Source: Stenotrophomonas sp. UBA2302
GTDB lineage: Bacteria > Pseudomonadota > Gammaproteobacteria > Xanthomonadales > Xanthomonadaceae
DNA length: 17,813 bases
NCBI GenBank assembly: GCA_002345545.1
Contig: DDVW01000067.1
Span: forward strand, 1 to 17,813
Reading direction: 5' to 3'
Positions 7,807-14,727 of the stretch are shown piece after piece; position 1 is the first letter of the stretch, and every line of letters starts with the position of its first letter. Position numbers and translations under genes: made by a program. The notes beneath the pieces were generated by a model. It ran no database searches, had not been told where the DNA came from, and saw only the letters and a list, made by a program, of their open reading frames with translations.

Positions 7807-8715
7807 ATGTTCTTCAAAAACCTCACGTTCTTCCGCTTCCCCTCGTCCGTCGATTTCTCCGAGGTCGACACCCTGCTGCCACAGGCCGTGCTCAAGCCGG
7901 TCGGTGCGCTGGAAATGAGCTCGCGCGGCTTCATCTCGCCATTCGGCCGCGAGGAGAAGGAGCAGTTCTCGCACCGTATCGGCGAAGCGCTGTGGCTGAC
8001 CGTCGGCGGCGAGGACAAGATCCTGCCCGGCACCGTGGTCAACGACCTGCTCGAGCGCCGGCTGGAGGAGATCGAGGAGAAGGAAGGCCGCCGCCCCGGT
8101 GGCCGCGAGCGCAAGCGGCTGAAGGACGACCTGCTGCATGAACTGCTGCCGCGCGCCTTCGTCAAGACTTCCCGCGTGGATGCGTTCTTCGACCTGGAAA
8201 ACGGCTATGTGGCGGTGAACGGCTCCAGCCAGAAGACCGCCGAGAACGTGATGAGCGACGTGCGCGGCCTGCTTGGCAGCTTTCCGGCGATGCCGCTCAA
8301 TGCCGAAGTGGCGCCGCGCGCGATCCTGACCGCCTGGATCGCCGGCGAGCCGCTGCCGGAAGGGCTGAGCCTGGGCGAAGAATGCGAGATGAAGGATCCG
8401 GCCGAGGGCGGCGCGGTGGTCAAGTGCCAGCACCAGGAGCTGCGTTGCGACGAGATCGACAAGCACCTGGACGCCGGCAAGCAGGTCACCAAGCTGGCGC
8501 TGGTGTTCGAGGACAACCTGTCGTTCGTGCTCGGCGATGACCTGATCGCGCGCAAGCTGAAATTCCTCGATGGCGCGCTGGACCAGCTCGAACACAGCGA
8601 CGATGCCGGCCACCGCGCCGAGCTGGATGCGCGTTTCGCCTTGCAAAGTGGCGAGATCCGTCGCCTGTTCCTGCTGCTGGAACAGGCGTTCAAGCTGAGC
8701 AAGGCCGACAACTGA
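7807..8715 (+). CDS. rdgC: Recombination-associated protein RdgC
   Basis: 302 aa, essentially the length of E. coli RdgC (303). In the family, ring-shaped dimers coat double-stranded DNA and limit RecA filament formation at the nucleoid. The family start MFFKNLTFFRF is clear, as are the conserved FISPFG (about 42-47) and a basic segment around residues 95-123 (GRRPGGRERKRLKDDLL, then RAFVKTSR). The ATG at 7807 is chosen over upstream in-frame codons, which run inside ttcA and are not RdgC-like. ACAGG at 7796-7800 may be a weak ribosome binding site. The gene is likely expressed with ttcA, although the 46-nt gap could hold its own promoter. Confidence 0.95.
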   Translation: MFFKNLTFFRFPSSVDFSEVDTLLPQAVLKPVGALEMSSRGFISPFGREEKEQFSHRIGEALWLTVGGEDKILPGTVVNDLLERRLEEIEEKEGRRPGGRERKRLKDDLLHELLPRAFVKTSRVDAFFDLENGYVAVNGSSQKTAENVMSDVRGLLGSFPAMPLNAEVAPRAILTAWIAGEPLPEGLSLGEECEMKDPAEGGAVVKCQHQELRCDEIDKHLDAGKQVTKLALVFEDNLSFVLGDDLIARKLKFLDGALDQLEHSDDAGHRAELDARFALQSGEIRRLFLLLEQAFKLSKADN

Positions 8716-8754
8716 GCCCAGGCGGCTGTTCCCGGTGCTTAACGGTGCCGGGAC

Positions 8755-8760
8755 TATGCT
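8755..8760 (+). promoter_or_regulatory. -10-like box six bases before the YgjP-type gene
   Basis: TATGCT matches four of the six consensus -10 bases and is followed by GTACCC and then the ATG at 8767. Standard spacing puts transcription start exactly at the ATG. No Shine-Dalgarno sequence is present. A good -35 box is not seen. Confidence 0.45.
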
Positions 8761-8766
8761 GTACCC

Positions 8767-9570
8767 ATGTCCGGACTGCTCCAGCGCCTGCTCACTCCCA
8801 CCGCCACCGTCCAGCGCGATACGGTGCGGCTGCGGCTGGATGATAGCGACGAGATCGAGGTGCTGCGCGTGCGTGATCCGCGCGCGCGGCGGCTCAAGCT
8901 CAGTGTCGATGAGCGCGGTGCGCGGCTGACCCTGCCGTCACGTGCCAGCCTGGCCGCCGGTGAGCAGTTCCTGCAGGCCAACCGCGCCTGGCTGCAGCAG
9001 CAGCTGGCGCGTTTCAGCAATGACGCGTTGCCGGTGCCTGCATTGCAGTTGCGCCAGCCCGGGCAGTTGCTGCTGCGTGGCGAACAGTTGCCGGTGCACT
9101 GGCAGGAAGGCCGCTTTACGCGGATCGGAATCGAGGCCGGCAGCGCCTGCATCCAGCTGCCGGCACGCGCCGGTGAACCGGCGTTGCGGCGTGCACTGCG
9201 CGAGTTCTACGAGGCGCAGATGCGGGCGGATGTGGGGCGCTGGCTGCCGACGTACCTGCCGGGCCTGCCACGCGCACCGACGCGGTTGCGGCTGAAGGTG
9301 ATGTCCTCGCAATGGGGCTCGCTGGCACCGGACGGCACCATGGCGCTGGACCTGGCGCTGATCCTCGGCCGGCCGTCGGCATTCGAATACGTGCTGGTAC
9401 ACGAGCTGTGCCATCTGTTGCAGGCCAACCATTCGCCCGCATTCTGGGCCGAGGTGGAAGCGCGTTTCCCGCGCTGGCGCGAGGAGCGCGAGTATTTCCA
9501 TGCCGAAGGGCGGCGGCTCAAGGCGAGTTTGCGTCTGCTGCTGGGGGCGCCGCCCGCGTCCGGCGGCTGA
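8767..9570 (+). CDS. YgjP-type M48-like zinc metallopeptidase
   Basis: 267 aa, predicted cytoplasmic with no signal peptide. The zinc site is the HExxH motif HELCH at 212-216 with Glu213 catalytic. The third ligand is probably His222 in NHSPAFW, the arrangement of the YgjP/DUF45 family. The WGS segment before it (SQWGSLAPDGTM, about 180-191) is also typical of this family. The N-terminal half is rich in beta-type sequence and Arg. The substrate is unknown in most members. It follows rdgC by 51 nt and appears to have its own promoter. A predicted terminator lies after the stop. Confidence 0.9.
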   Translation: MSGLLQRLLTPTATVQRDTVRLRLDDSDEIEVLRVRDPRARRLKLSVDERGARLTLPSRASLAAGEQFLQANRAWLQQQLARFSNDALPVPALQLRQPGQLLLRGEQLPVHWQEGRFTRIGIEAGSACIQLPARAGEPALRRALREFYEAQMRADVGRWLPTYLPGLPRAPTRLRLKVMSSQWGSLAPDGTMALDLALILGRPSAFEYVLVHELCHLLQANHSPAFWAEVEARFPRWREEREYFHAEGRRLKASLRLLLGAPPASGG

Positions 9571-9615
9571 ATCCCCGGCCGCGGTGCAGGCCGGTGGCGG
9601 GACGACGGCGCCGAC

Positions 9616-9645
9616 CCGGTCGGTGTGCAGGTGCCGGCCGGTTTT
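9616..9645 (+). terminator. Probable intrinsic terminator of the YgjP-type gene
   Basis: CCGGTCGG (9616-9623) pairs with CCGGCCGG (9634-9641), eight base pairs with one T-G wobble and a 10-nt loop, followed by TTTTCTC. The T run is short, so efficiency is uncertain. It sits between converging genes and its T run reaches the stop codon of the cysteine-cluster gene. Confidence 0.55.
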
Positions 9646-9646
9646 C

Positions 9647-9958
9647 TCAGGTCAGTTCCAGCGCGATGGCGCGCTCGTAGCGCTGCTGCTGTTCCGCACG
9701 CACCGCACGGCAGGCGCTCCCGCCCATGGCAAAGGCCCGGCAGGTGGCCGGCCGGCTGTCATAGATGCGGCATTCCATCCGCTGCCCGTCCAGGGCCACG
9801 CACCAGCCATCCGGGTCCCGGGCCATGACACGCAGCCCGCCGGGCAACTGGCTGGTCAGGTGTGCCGGCACCGTGTCGCCGGCTTGCAGCACCACGGGAA
9901 GCTGGCAGCACAGCGCGTCGCAGCGGCGGCAGGAAATCGCGGTGGTGGCCTGATTCAT
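9647..9958 (-). CDS. YkgJ family cysteine-cluster protein
   Basis: 103 aa with eight cysteines. The N-terminal CRRCDALCC block gives Cys10, Cys13, Cys17 and Cys18, and Cys53, Cys63, Cys73 and Cys83 follow, the last three in ECRIYDSRPATCRAF and SACRAV. This matches the YkgJ (CxxCxxxCC) family, thought to bind zinc or an iron-sulfur cluster; which metal cannot be told from sequence. The RIYDSRPATCRAF segment is a family hallmark. The ATG overlaps the methyltransferase stop by 4 nt (ATGA), so the two are translationally coupled. Confidence 0.88.
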   Translation of the reverse strand: MNQATTAISCRRCDALCCQLPVVLQAGDTVPAHLTSQLPGGLRVMARDPDGWCVALDGQRMECRIYDSRPATCRAFAMGGSACRAVRAEQQQRYERAIALELT

Positions 9959-10620
9959 GCCGCCACCGCCTCTCGCGAGTAGTGCAGCAGGCGACCGCGG
10001 AAAGGCGCGGTGTCCGCCTCATCCATCGCGTGCCGGGTCGATTCCAGCCCGAATCCCTGCTGGTCCAGCATCCGGCTGAAGCGCGCGCTGTTGCCGCGGC
10101 CCGGGTCGGCGACCACCACCTCGGCCGTGGGATTGGCATGGCGGCGGATGACATCGGCCATCAGCGCGGCGTGGTCCTGCTCGTAGAGCACGTCACTGGC
10201 AATGATCAGGTCGAACGTACCCAGCGTGGGCAGCTCACGGTCCCAGTGCAGCTGGCGGTAGTGCACCGCCGGCAAGGCGTTCAGCGCGGCGTTGTAGGCG
10301 AGGAACGGCTCGGCCAGCGGGTGGATGTCGGAGGCGACCACATCGCCACCGCGCTGCATCAGCACCAGGCTGGCCAGGCCGATGCCGCACCCCAGTTCGA
10401 GGATGCGCTTGCCCTGGATGTCGAAGCGGTCCATGGCCTGGGCCAGCAGGCGGCCCGCCGGCCACAGCTGGCCGAACAGGCTCCATTGCGCCGAGGAGAT
10501 CCCCAGGCGCGCGCCATGGCCGTCGGGATCGCTGAATTGCTGTTTGTCGCGAAGAACGCGCAGCTGATAGGAGTGGTCACCGATGGTGACCAGCTTGTTG
10601 CGTGTCAGATAACCGGGCAT
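9955..10620 (-). CDS. Class I SAM-dependent methyltransferase (METTL21/Methyltransf_16-like)
   Basis: 221 aa. Motif I is ELGCGIGL (75-82) for SAM binding, Asp98 in VVASDIHP is the acidic residue contacting the ribose, and FDLIIASDVLYEQ (136-148) is the motif IV region. The SDVLYE pattern resembles the protein-lysine methyltransferase-like group (METTL21/ETFB-KMT type), so a protein substrate is plausible but not shown. I chose the ATG at 10620, preceded by a GGGGGGG run. An in-frame ATG at 10740 would add 40 residues lacking family character, and a possible -10 box overlaps it. The gene is followed by, and overlaps, the YkgJ-type gene. Confidence 0.85.
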   Translation of the reverse strand: MPGYLTRNKLVTIGDHSYQLRVLRDKQQFSDPDGHGARLGISSAQWSLFGQLWPAGRLLAQAMDRFDIQGKRILELGCGIGLASLVLMQRGGDVVASDIHPLAEPFLAYNAALNALPAVHYRQLHWDRELPTLGTFDLIIASDVLYEQDHAALMADVIRRHANPTAEVVVADPGRGNSARFSRMLDQQGFGLESTRHAMDEADTAPFRGRLLHYSREAVAA

Positions 10621-10852
10621 AACCCCCCCGTCGAACGCCCGCCCCGGATTCAGGGCAGCGACGCGTGGAAAGGATGCGGAGTGGGCAACTACCAGAGCAG
10701 CTGCGCAGTGCGCGCGAAACAGGCGGACCTGTCGCCCCATCCTAGCAGTACGCGGTTGACGGGGCCTGAGCGGTCGGGGCAGTGATGCGATAAGCGGCGA
10801 CGGAGTTGGTGCATCCGTGCGCCCCGGCGATGCAGCGGGAAAGCTGTAATTG
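10621..10852. other. Non-coding stretch upstream of the methyltransferase gene
   Basis: I see no convincing gene on either strand in this roughly 230-nt stretch. An ATG-started minus-strand frame of about 40 codons (starting near 10814) has no Shine-Dalgarno sequence and an implausible Arg/His/Ser-rich composition, so I did not call it. Confidence 0.5.
10739..10747 (-). promoter_or_regulatory. Possible extended -10 promoter for the methyltransferase gene
   Basis: On the minus strand TGCTAGGAT (10747 to 10739) fits an extended -10 element (TGn plus TAGGAT). Transcription would start near 10732, leaving a leader of about 110 nt. No -35 is seen at the expected distance. This is a weak call. Confidence 0.28.
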
Positions 10853-10893
10853 CGTGAACCCCGGGGCCACGCATTGCGGCCCCGGGGTTTACG
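10853..10893. terminator. Very stable stem-loop after the hemH-hydrolase unit
   Basis: AACCCCGGGGCC (10857-10868) and GGCCCCGGGGTT (10878-10889) form a perfect 12-bp stem with a 9-nt loop. Three outer Watson-Crick pairs and one G-T wobble extend it to about 16 bp. It begins 14 nt beyond the stop of the predicted small minus-strand gene, where a terminator would be expected. Only two or three T follow on either strand, so it may halt or protect transcripts without being a classic intrinsic terminator. Confidence 0.6.
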
Positions 10894-10906
10894 GGCAACG
10901 GTGATT

Positions 10907-11041
10907 CTACTGATGCGGCAAGGCGGCGTTGCGCGATTCCATGCCGATTTTCTGGGTGCGGTCGTGCCACTCCACGGCGAAACCGACGCGCTGGCCGACC
11001 GGGATGCGGCCGTTGTGTGGTCGGGTCATCGTGTCGAGCAT
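10907..11041 (-). CDS. Probable small protein, 44 aa (or 40 aa from an internal ATG)
   Basis: I do not recognise the family. Reading from the ATG at 11041, the protein is MLDTMTRPHNGRIPVGQRVG followed by FAVEWHDRTQKIGMESRNAA and LPHQ. About 38 of 44 codons end in G or C, matching the surrounding genes, and the composition is balanced with no membrane segment. The IPVGQRVGFAVEWHD part looks like a beta-strand pair. It begins 41 nt after the hydrolase stop on the same strand and ends just before a strong stem-loop, so it would be the last gene of the hemH unit. Neither possible start has a clear Shine-Dalgarno sequence, which lowers confidence; a start at 11029 is equally possible. Confidence 0.5.
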   Translation of the reverse strand: MLDTMTRPHNGRIPVGQRVGFAVEWHDRTQKIGMESRNAALPHQ

Positions 11042-11082
11042 GGTGCGGATGCGGTCGGCTTGACCCCTGCCGCGAGCGGCGT

Positions 11083-11946
11083 TCAGCTGCCGTCAGGCAA
11101 GCCGGCGAGGAAGCGGGAAATGATCGCCGCCACGGCCCCGGGTTCGTCCATGTGCACATGGTGGTGACCGGGCAGTGTGGCCAGCCGCGCATCGGCCAGG
11201 CGTGCGACGCGCTGGCTGCGTTCGGGCTCCGGGAAATACGCCTGTGCGGGGGTGGCGTAGATCACCTGCACCGGGCAGCGGATGGCGTCGAGCACGTCGC
11301 CGACCTGCTCCTCGGTCATGCGCACCGCGGTGGGCAGCATCAGCCGCGGATCGCTGCGCCAGCTCCAGCCGCCGTCGACCTGTTTGACGCCGCGTTCGAT
11401 CAGCAATCGTGCCGAGGCCTCGCTGAGCTGGTTGACCATCATCCGCGCCCGTACCGGTGCGGACAGGTCGGGGAACACGCGCAGCTGCTTGCCTTCCAGC
11501 TTGCGCACCGCATCGACATGGGCGCGCAGCCGCTGCAGAGTTTCTCCGGCGGGGGCGGACAATCCACCCAGCGCCTCGATCGACACCAGCGCCTGTACCC
11601 GTTCCGGCGCCACCGCGGCGACCAGGCTGGCGATCGCCGCGCCCATCGAGTGGCCCAGCAGCACGCAACGCTCCCAGCCCAGTGCATCGATGATCGCCAG
11701 CGTCTGCACGATGGCGTGCGGCGTGGTGTAGGGCGTGGTCGGTGGCAGGTGGCTGCTGAAGCCGTGGCCGGGCAGGTCGACCATCACCAGGTCCAGCGCC
11801 GGCAACTGCGTGGCCAGCGGCAGGAAGCTGGCGGCGTTGTCGAGCCAGCCGTGCAGCGCCAGCACTTTCAGGCCACCGGCAGGGCCGTTGCGCAGCGCCG
11901 CCACGGTCACGCCGTCGACGTCCAGCTCGATCGCGCGTGGAGTCAT
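11083..11946 (-). CDS. Alpha/beta hydrolase (serine hydrolase-like)
   Basis: 287 aa cytoplasmic alpha/beta-fold hydrolase. The oxyanion segment LHGWLDN (31-37), [10 protein letters not shown] (55-64) and the nucleophile elbow GHSMG with Ser100 are clear. The catalytic His is probably within [11 protein letters not shown] (259-269). The usual acidic residue after strand seven is not obvious: that loop reads YATPAQAYF. Glu123 in VSIEALGG, after strand six, may serve instead. The [20 protein letters not shown] block (191-210) recalls eukaryotic serine hydrolase-like (SERHL/kraken) proteins. I chose the ATG at 11946 because it overlaps the hemH stop (ATGA) and begins the protein just before strand one. 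The substrate is unknown. Confidence 0.9.
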   Translation of the reverse strand: MTPRAIELDVDGVTVAALRNGPAGGLKVLALHGWLDNAASFLPLATQLPALDLVMVDLPGHGFSSHLPPTTPYTTPHAIVQTLAIIDALGWERCVLLGHSMGAAIASLVAAVAPERVQALVSIEALGGLSAPAGETLQRLRAHVDAVRKLEGKQLRVFPDLSAPVRARMMVNQLSEASARLLIERGVKQVDGGWSWRSDPRLMLPTAVRMTEEQVGDVLDAIRCPVQVIYATPAQAYFPEPERSQRVARLADARLATLPGHHHVHMDEPGAVAAIISRFLAGLPDGS

Positions 11947-12905
11947 TCCGGCTGTGCCGCCGCCAGTGCAGCGAGTGCGCTGGCGTGGGCCGGGGCATCG
12001 TTGAGACAGGGGATGTAACGCATCCGCGCGCCGCGCTCGGCCAGCGTGGCGGTGAAGCCCATCGCCACCTCTTCCAGTGTTTCCAGGCAGTCGGTGGCGA
12101 AGCCGGGACAGACCACGTCCAGGGTCTTGAGGCCGCTTTCGGCCAGTGCCCACAGCGTCGGTTCGGCATAGGGTTGCAGCCAGCGTTCCCGGCCGAAGCG
12201 CGACTGGTAGGTCAGCATCCAGTCGCCGGCGGACAGGCCCAGCGCCGCGGCGATCGCCTCGCTGCTGGCCTGGCACTGTTGCGGATACGGGTCGCCGGCG
12301 TCGGCCAGCCGCTGTGGAATGCCGTGGTAGGAAAACACCAGCCGCTCACCGCGCCCGTGCTGCTGCCAATGTGCGCGGATCGAATCGGCGACCGCCGCCA
12401 CCCACGCCGGGTCGGTGGCGTAATTGTCGATGGCCTGCACCTTCACCTGCGGATTGCGGGCCTGCCAGCGGTGCAGCACATCCTCGATGGAGGCGGTGGT
12501 GGTGGTCGAATACTGCGGATACAGCGGCAGCACCACGATGCGGCCGACGCCTTCGGCGGCCAGCGCATCCAGCGCCGGCAGCAGCGCCGGCTGGCCGTAG
12601 CGCATCGCCTCGCGCACCCGCCAATGCGGCAGCGCCTGCTGCATGCGCGCGGCCAGGCGGCGGGTGTGGACCGCCAGCGGCGAGCCTTCCGGCAGCCACA
12701 CCTGCGCGTATTTCTCCGCCGAGCGGCGGCTGCGCAACGGCAGGATCAGCCCGTGCAGCAACGGCTTCCACAGCAGTGGGGGGATCGACACCACGCGCGG
12801 ATCGCCGAGGAATTCGGCAAGGTAGCGACGTACCGCCGGGGCGGTGGGTGTCTCGGGCGTGCCTAGGTTGACCGCCAGCAGGGCGGTGGTGGGTGCGTCA
12901 GACAT
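11943..12905 (-). CDS. hemH: Ferrochelatase
   Basis: 320 aa, the same length as E. coli HemH. It inserts ferrous iron into protoporphyrin IX, the final step of haem synthesis. The catalytic His194 is in FSYHGIPQR. The [14 protein letters not shown] segment (266-279) contains the conserved Glu275. Other family marks are [10 protein letters not shown] at the N terminus, [18 protein letters not shown] (126-143) and [15 protein letters not shown] (232-246). The ATG at 12905 gives the standard start; an upstream in-frame ATG at 12986 would add 27 unsupported residues. No Shine-Dalgarno sequence is seen, but a GAGAAT -10-like box lies seven bases upstream. The hydrolase overlaps its 3' end by 4 nt. 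Confidence 0.96.
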   Translation of the reverse strand: MSDAPTTALLAVNLGTPETPTAPAVRRYLAEFLGDPRVVSIPPLLWKPLLHGLILPLRSRRSAEKYAQVWLPEGSPLAVHTRRLAARMQQALPHWRVREAMRYGQPALLPALDALAAEGVGRIVVLPLYPQYSTTTTASIEDVLHRWQARNPQVKVQAIDNYATDPAWVAAVADSIRAHWQQHGRGERLVFSYHGIPQRLADAGDPYPQQCQASSEAIAAALGLSAGDWMLTYQSRFGRERWLQPYAEPTLWALAESGLKTLDVVCPGFATDCLETLEEVAMGFTATLAERGARMRYIPCLNDAPAHASALAALAAAQPE

Positions 12906-12912
12906 ACCGCGT

Positions 12913-12918
12913 ATTCTC
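12913..12918 (-). promoter_or_regulatory. -10-like box just before the hemH ATG
   Basis: On the minus strand GAGAAT (12918 to 12913) is followed by ACGCGGT and then the ATG. Standard spacing predicts transcription from 12906, one base before the start codon. There is no ribosome binding site and the -35 position is weak. Confidence 0.38.
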
Positions 12919-12957
12919 GCAGGTGTGGCGACGGTGGGCGATGCGGGTGGCGTACCT

Positions 12958-12976
12958 GGATGCAGGCGGATGCAGG
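12958..12976. repeat. Two 9-bp direct repeats between hemH and the SYLF gene
   Basis: GGATGCAGG occurs at 12958-12966 and again at 12968-12976, a 10-bp period or about one helical turn. The pair sits in the divergent promoter region, about 40-60 bp upstream of the predicted hemH start. It could be a binding site for a regulator or a chance duplication. Confidence 0.35.
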
Positions 12977-13060
12977 TTCCACTCACTGCCGATTCATCAC
13001 CAGGCTCCTATTTTCAGGCACTTGCTTTATCTTCCTGTGCATCGACCGATGGAGTTCACC

Positions 13061-13954
13061 ATGCGCCGCCTGCCGTGCCTTGTTCTGCTGCTGTCCGCGA
13101 GCCTGCTTTCCGCCAATGCCGTCGCCGGTCCGCAGGAAGACCAGCGGGCCCGCAATGCGGTGCGCGTATTGAGCGAGATCCAGAACATCCCGGAGCAGTC
13201 CATTCCCGACAAGCTGCTCGATGAAGGCCGCGCGATCATCGTCATTCCCGACACGATCAAGGCCGGGCTGGTGATCGGCGGGCGTCGTGGCCATGGCCTG
13301 ATGTCGGTGAAGGCGGCCGACGGCAGCTGGTCCAACCCGGTATTCATCAAGATCACCGGCGGCAGCATCGGCTTCCAGGCCGGGGTGCAGTCCTCCGATG
13401 TGATCCTGGTGTTCCGCAACGATCGCAGCCTGGACAACATCGTCAACGGCAAGTTCACCCTCGGTGCCGATGCCGGGGTCGCCGCCGGTCCGGTCGGGCG
13501 CAGCGCCGCCGCCGCCACCGATGGCCAGCTCAAGGCCGAGATCTGGTCGTGGTCGCGCGCCCGCGGGCTGTTCGCCGGGGTCGCGCTGGATGGGGCGGTG
13601 CTGTCGATCGACGATGCCGCCAACCTCGACGCCTATGGTCCCGGCACCACGCCGCGGATGATCCTGGAGGGCCGCCTGAACGAGGCGCCGTCCATGGACG
13701 TGGTGTCCTTCCGTGACCGCCTGGAGGAATCCACCTACGCGGCGCGTGAAAAGCGCGGCACCCAGGAGCCGCTCGCACAGCGCCCGGCCGCCGCCGCGCG
13801 CACCGATACCGTCAACGTGGCCGCACCGGTCGCGACCGATGGCGCCACCACCACGCCGTTGCAGACGCTGCCGGCGGAGGCGGTCCCGCAGCAGGGCTTC
13901 CAGCCGGTGTCCGAGGGCGAGATCCGCACCGAGACACTGGATGGCGGTCTCTGA
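13061..13954 (+). CDS. Secreted SYLF-domain (YSC84-like) lipid-binding protein
   Basis: 297 aa. Residues 1-22 are a type I signal peptide with likely cleavage at AVA/G. The conserved domain spans about residues 27-230: LLDEGRAIIVIPDTIKAGLVIGGRRGHGLM lies in its first half, followed by ITGGSIGFQAGVQSSDVILVF and FTLGADAGVAAGPVGR, all typical of the SYLF/YSC84 family. Eukaryotic members bind phosphoinositides; the bacterial role is not settled, though envelope location is expected. The C-terminal 60-65 residues are Ala/Thr/Pro-rich and probably disordered. Upstream in-frame ATGs exist at 12893 and 13049, but 13061 has GGAG six bases upstream and begins the signal peptide. Divergent from hemH; tatA follows on the same strand. 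Confidence 0.9.
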   Translation: MRRLPCLVLLLSASLLSANAVAGPQEDQRARNAVRVLSEIQNIPEQSIPDKLLDEGRAIIVIPDTIKAGLVIGGRRGHGLMSVKAADGSWSNPVFIKITGGSIGFQAGVQSSDVILVFRNDRSLDNIVNGKFTLGADAGVAAGPVGRSAAAATDGQLKAEIWSWSRARGLFAGVALDGAVLSIDDAANLDAYGPGTTPRMILEGRLNEAPSMDVVSFRDRLEESTYAAREKRGTQEPLAQRPAAAARTDTVNVAAPVATDGATTTPLQTLPAEAVPQQGFQPVSEGEIRTETLDGGL

Positions 13955-13989
13955 CCTTTGGCATAGCGATCGGCTGATGGCGGGTGCGC

Positions 13990-13995
13990 TATGCT
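13990..13995 (+). promoter_or_regulatory. Candidate -10 box of tatABC
   Basis: TATGCT lies 33 nt before the tatA ATG, so transcription could start near 14002 with a leader of 27 nt. It is the same hexamer as that before the YgjP-type gene. The -35 position is weak. Without it, tatABC would depend on readthrough from the SYLF gene, since no terminator is visible between them. Confidence 0.4.
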
Positions 13996-14028
13996 GGTCA
14001 ACCTCCTCACAAACTACGCGAGCGGATC

Positions 14029-14256
14029 ATGGGCAGTTTCAGCATTTGGCACTGGTTGGTCGTGCTGGTCATCGTCCTGCTGGTATTCGGTACCAAGCGG
14101 TTGACGAGTGGCGCCAAGGATCTGGGCAGTGCGGTCAAGGAATTCAAGAAAGGCATGCGCGACGAGGACAAGCCGGCCGCGCAGCTGGGTGATGGTTCGC
14201 GCGATGCCGACAAGAGCCGCGAAACGCAGGCCGAGCACGATCGCGACACTCGCTGA
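14029..14256 (+). CDS. tatA: Sec-independent translocase subunit TatA
   Basis: 75 aa, within the usual TatA/E range. A short N terminus (MGSFSIWHW) leads into one transmembrane helix (about residues 7-20, [10 protein letters not shown]) followed by the conserved FG hinge (FGTKRL). The amphipathic helix [19 protein letters not shown] comes next, then a charged, disordered tail. TatA oligomers form the conduit for folded twin-arginine substrates. The ATG at 14029 is chosen; an in-frame ATG at 13984 overlaps the promoter. tatB starts 15 nt downstream. Confidence 0.96.
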   Translation: MGSFSIWHWLVVLVIVLLVFGTKRLTSGAKDLGSAVKEFKKGMRDEDKPAAQLGDGSRDADKSRETQAEHDRDTR

Positions 14257-14271
14257 TCCCGGGGACCGGGC

Positions 14272-14727
14272 GTGTTCGATATCGGCTTCAGCGAACTGCT
14301 GCTGATCGCGGTGGTGGCGCTGGTGGTACTGGGTCCGGAGCGTTTGCCCAAGGCGGCGCGTTTTGCCGGGCTGTGGATGCGCCGTGCGCGCAACCAGTGG
14401 GATTCGGTGAAGCAGGAGCTGGAACGCGAACTGCACGCCGAGGAGCTCAAGCGCAACCTGCAGGACGTGCGCCAGTCGATGCAGCAGGCCGAGAGCGGGC
14501 TGCGCGAGCAGGTCGGGCAGGTCCAGACAGAGGCCGAGACATTCCGGCGCGAAGTGGAACAGGCGCCGTCGGCGCCGGAAGCGTTTATCGAACCGCGGCC
14601 GCTGGAACCCCGCACGGGCACCACTGAAGACGTGGCGGCGGAAGCGGACAACCGCGCCATCGCGCTGGACGCTGCGTTGCCTGCACCGGGCGACGAGGCC
14701 CCCGCAACGCCGGAGCGCGCGCCGTGA
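14272..14727 (+). CDS. tatB: Sec-independent translocase subunit TatB
   Basis: 151 aa with GTG start, preceded by a GGGGA ribosome binding site about 8 nt upstream. The N-terminal helix MFDIGFSELLLIAVVALVVL carries the conserved Glu8, followed by the GPERLPK hinge that distinguishes TatB from TatA. A long amphipathic region to about residue 100 follows, and then a Pro/Ala/Glu-rich tail. With TatC it forms the receptor for RR signal peptides. The tail is somewhat shorter than in E. coli (171 aa). It overlaps tatC by 4 nt. Confidence 0.95.
   Translation: MFDIGFSELLLIAVVALVVLGPERLPKAARFAGLWMRRARNQWDSVKQELERELHAEELKRNLQDVRQSMQQAESGLREQVGQVQTEAETFRREVEQAPSAPEAFIEPRPLEPRTGTTEDVAAEADNRAIALDAALPAPGDEAPATPERAP

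Noticed and set aside
10689..11192. A 167-codon minus-strand frame spanning the stem-loop and the end of the hydrolase gene
   Set aside because: It reads through the stable hairpin, overlaps the hydrolase in another frame, and is dominated by Arg, Pro and His.
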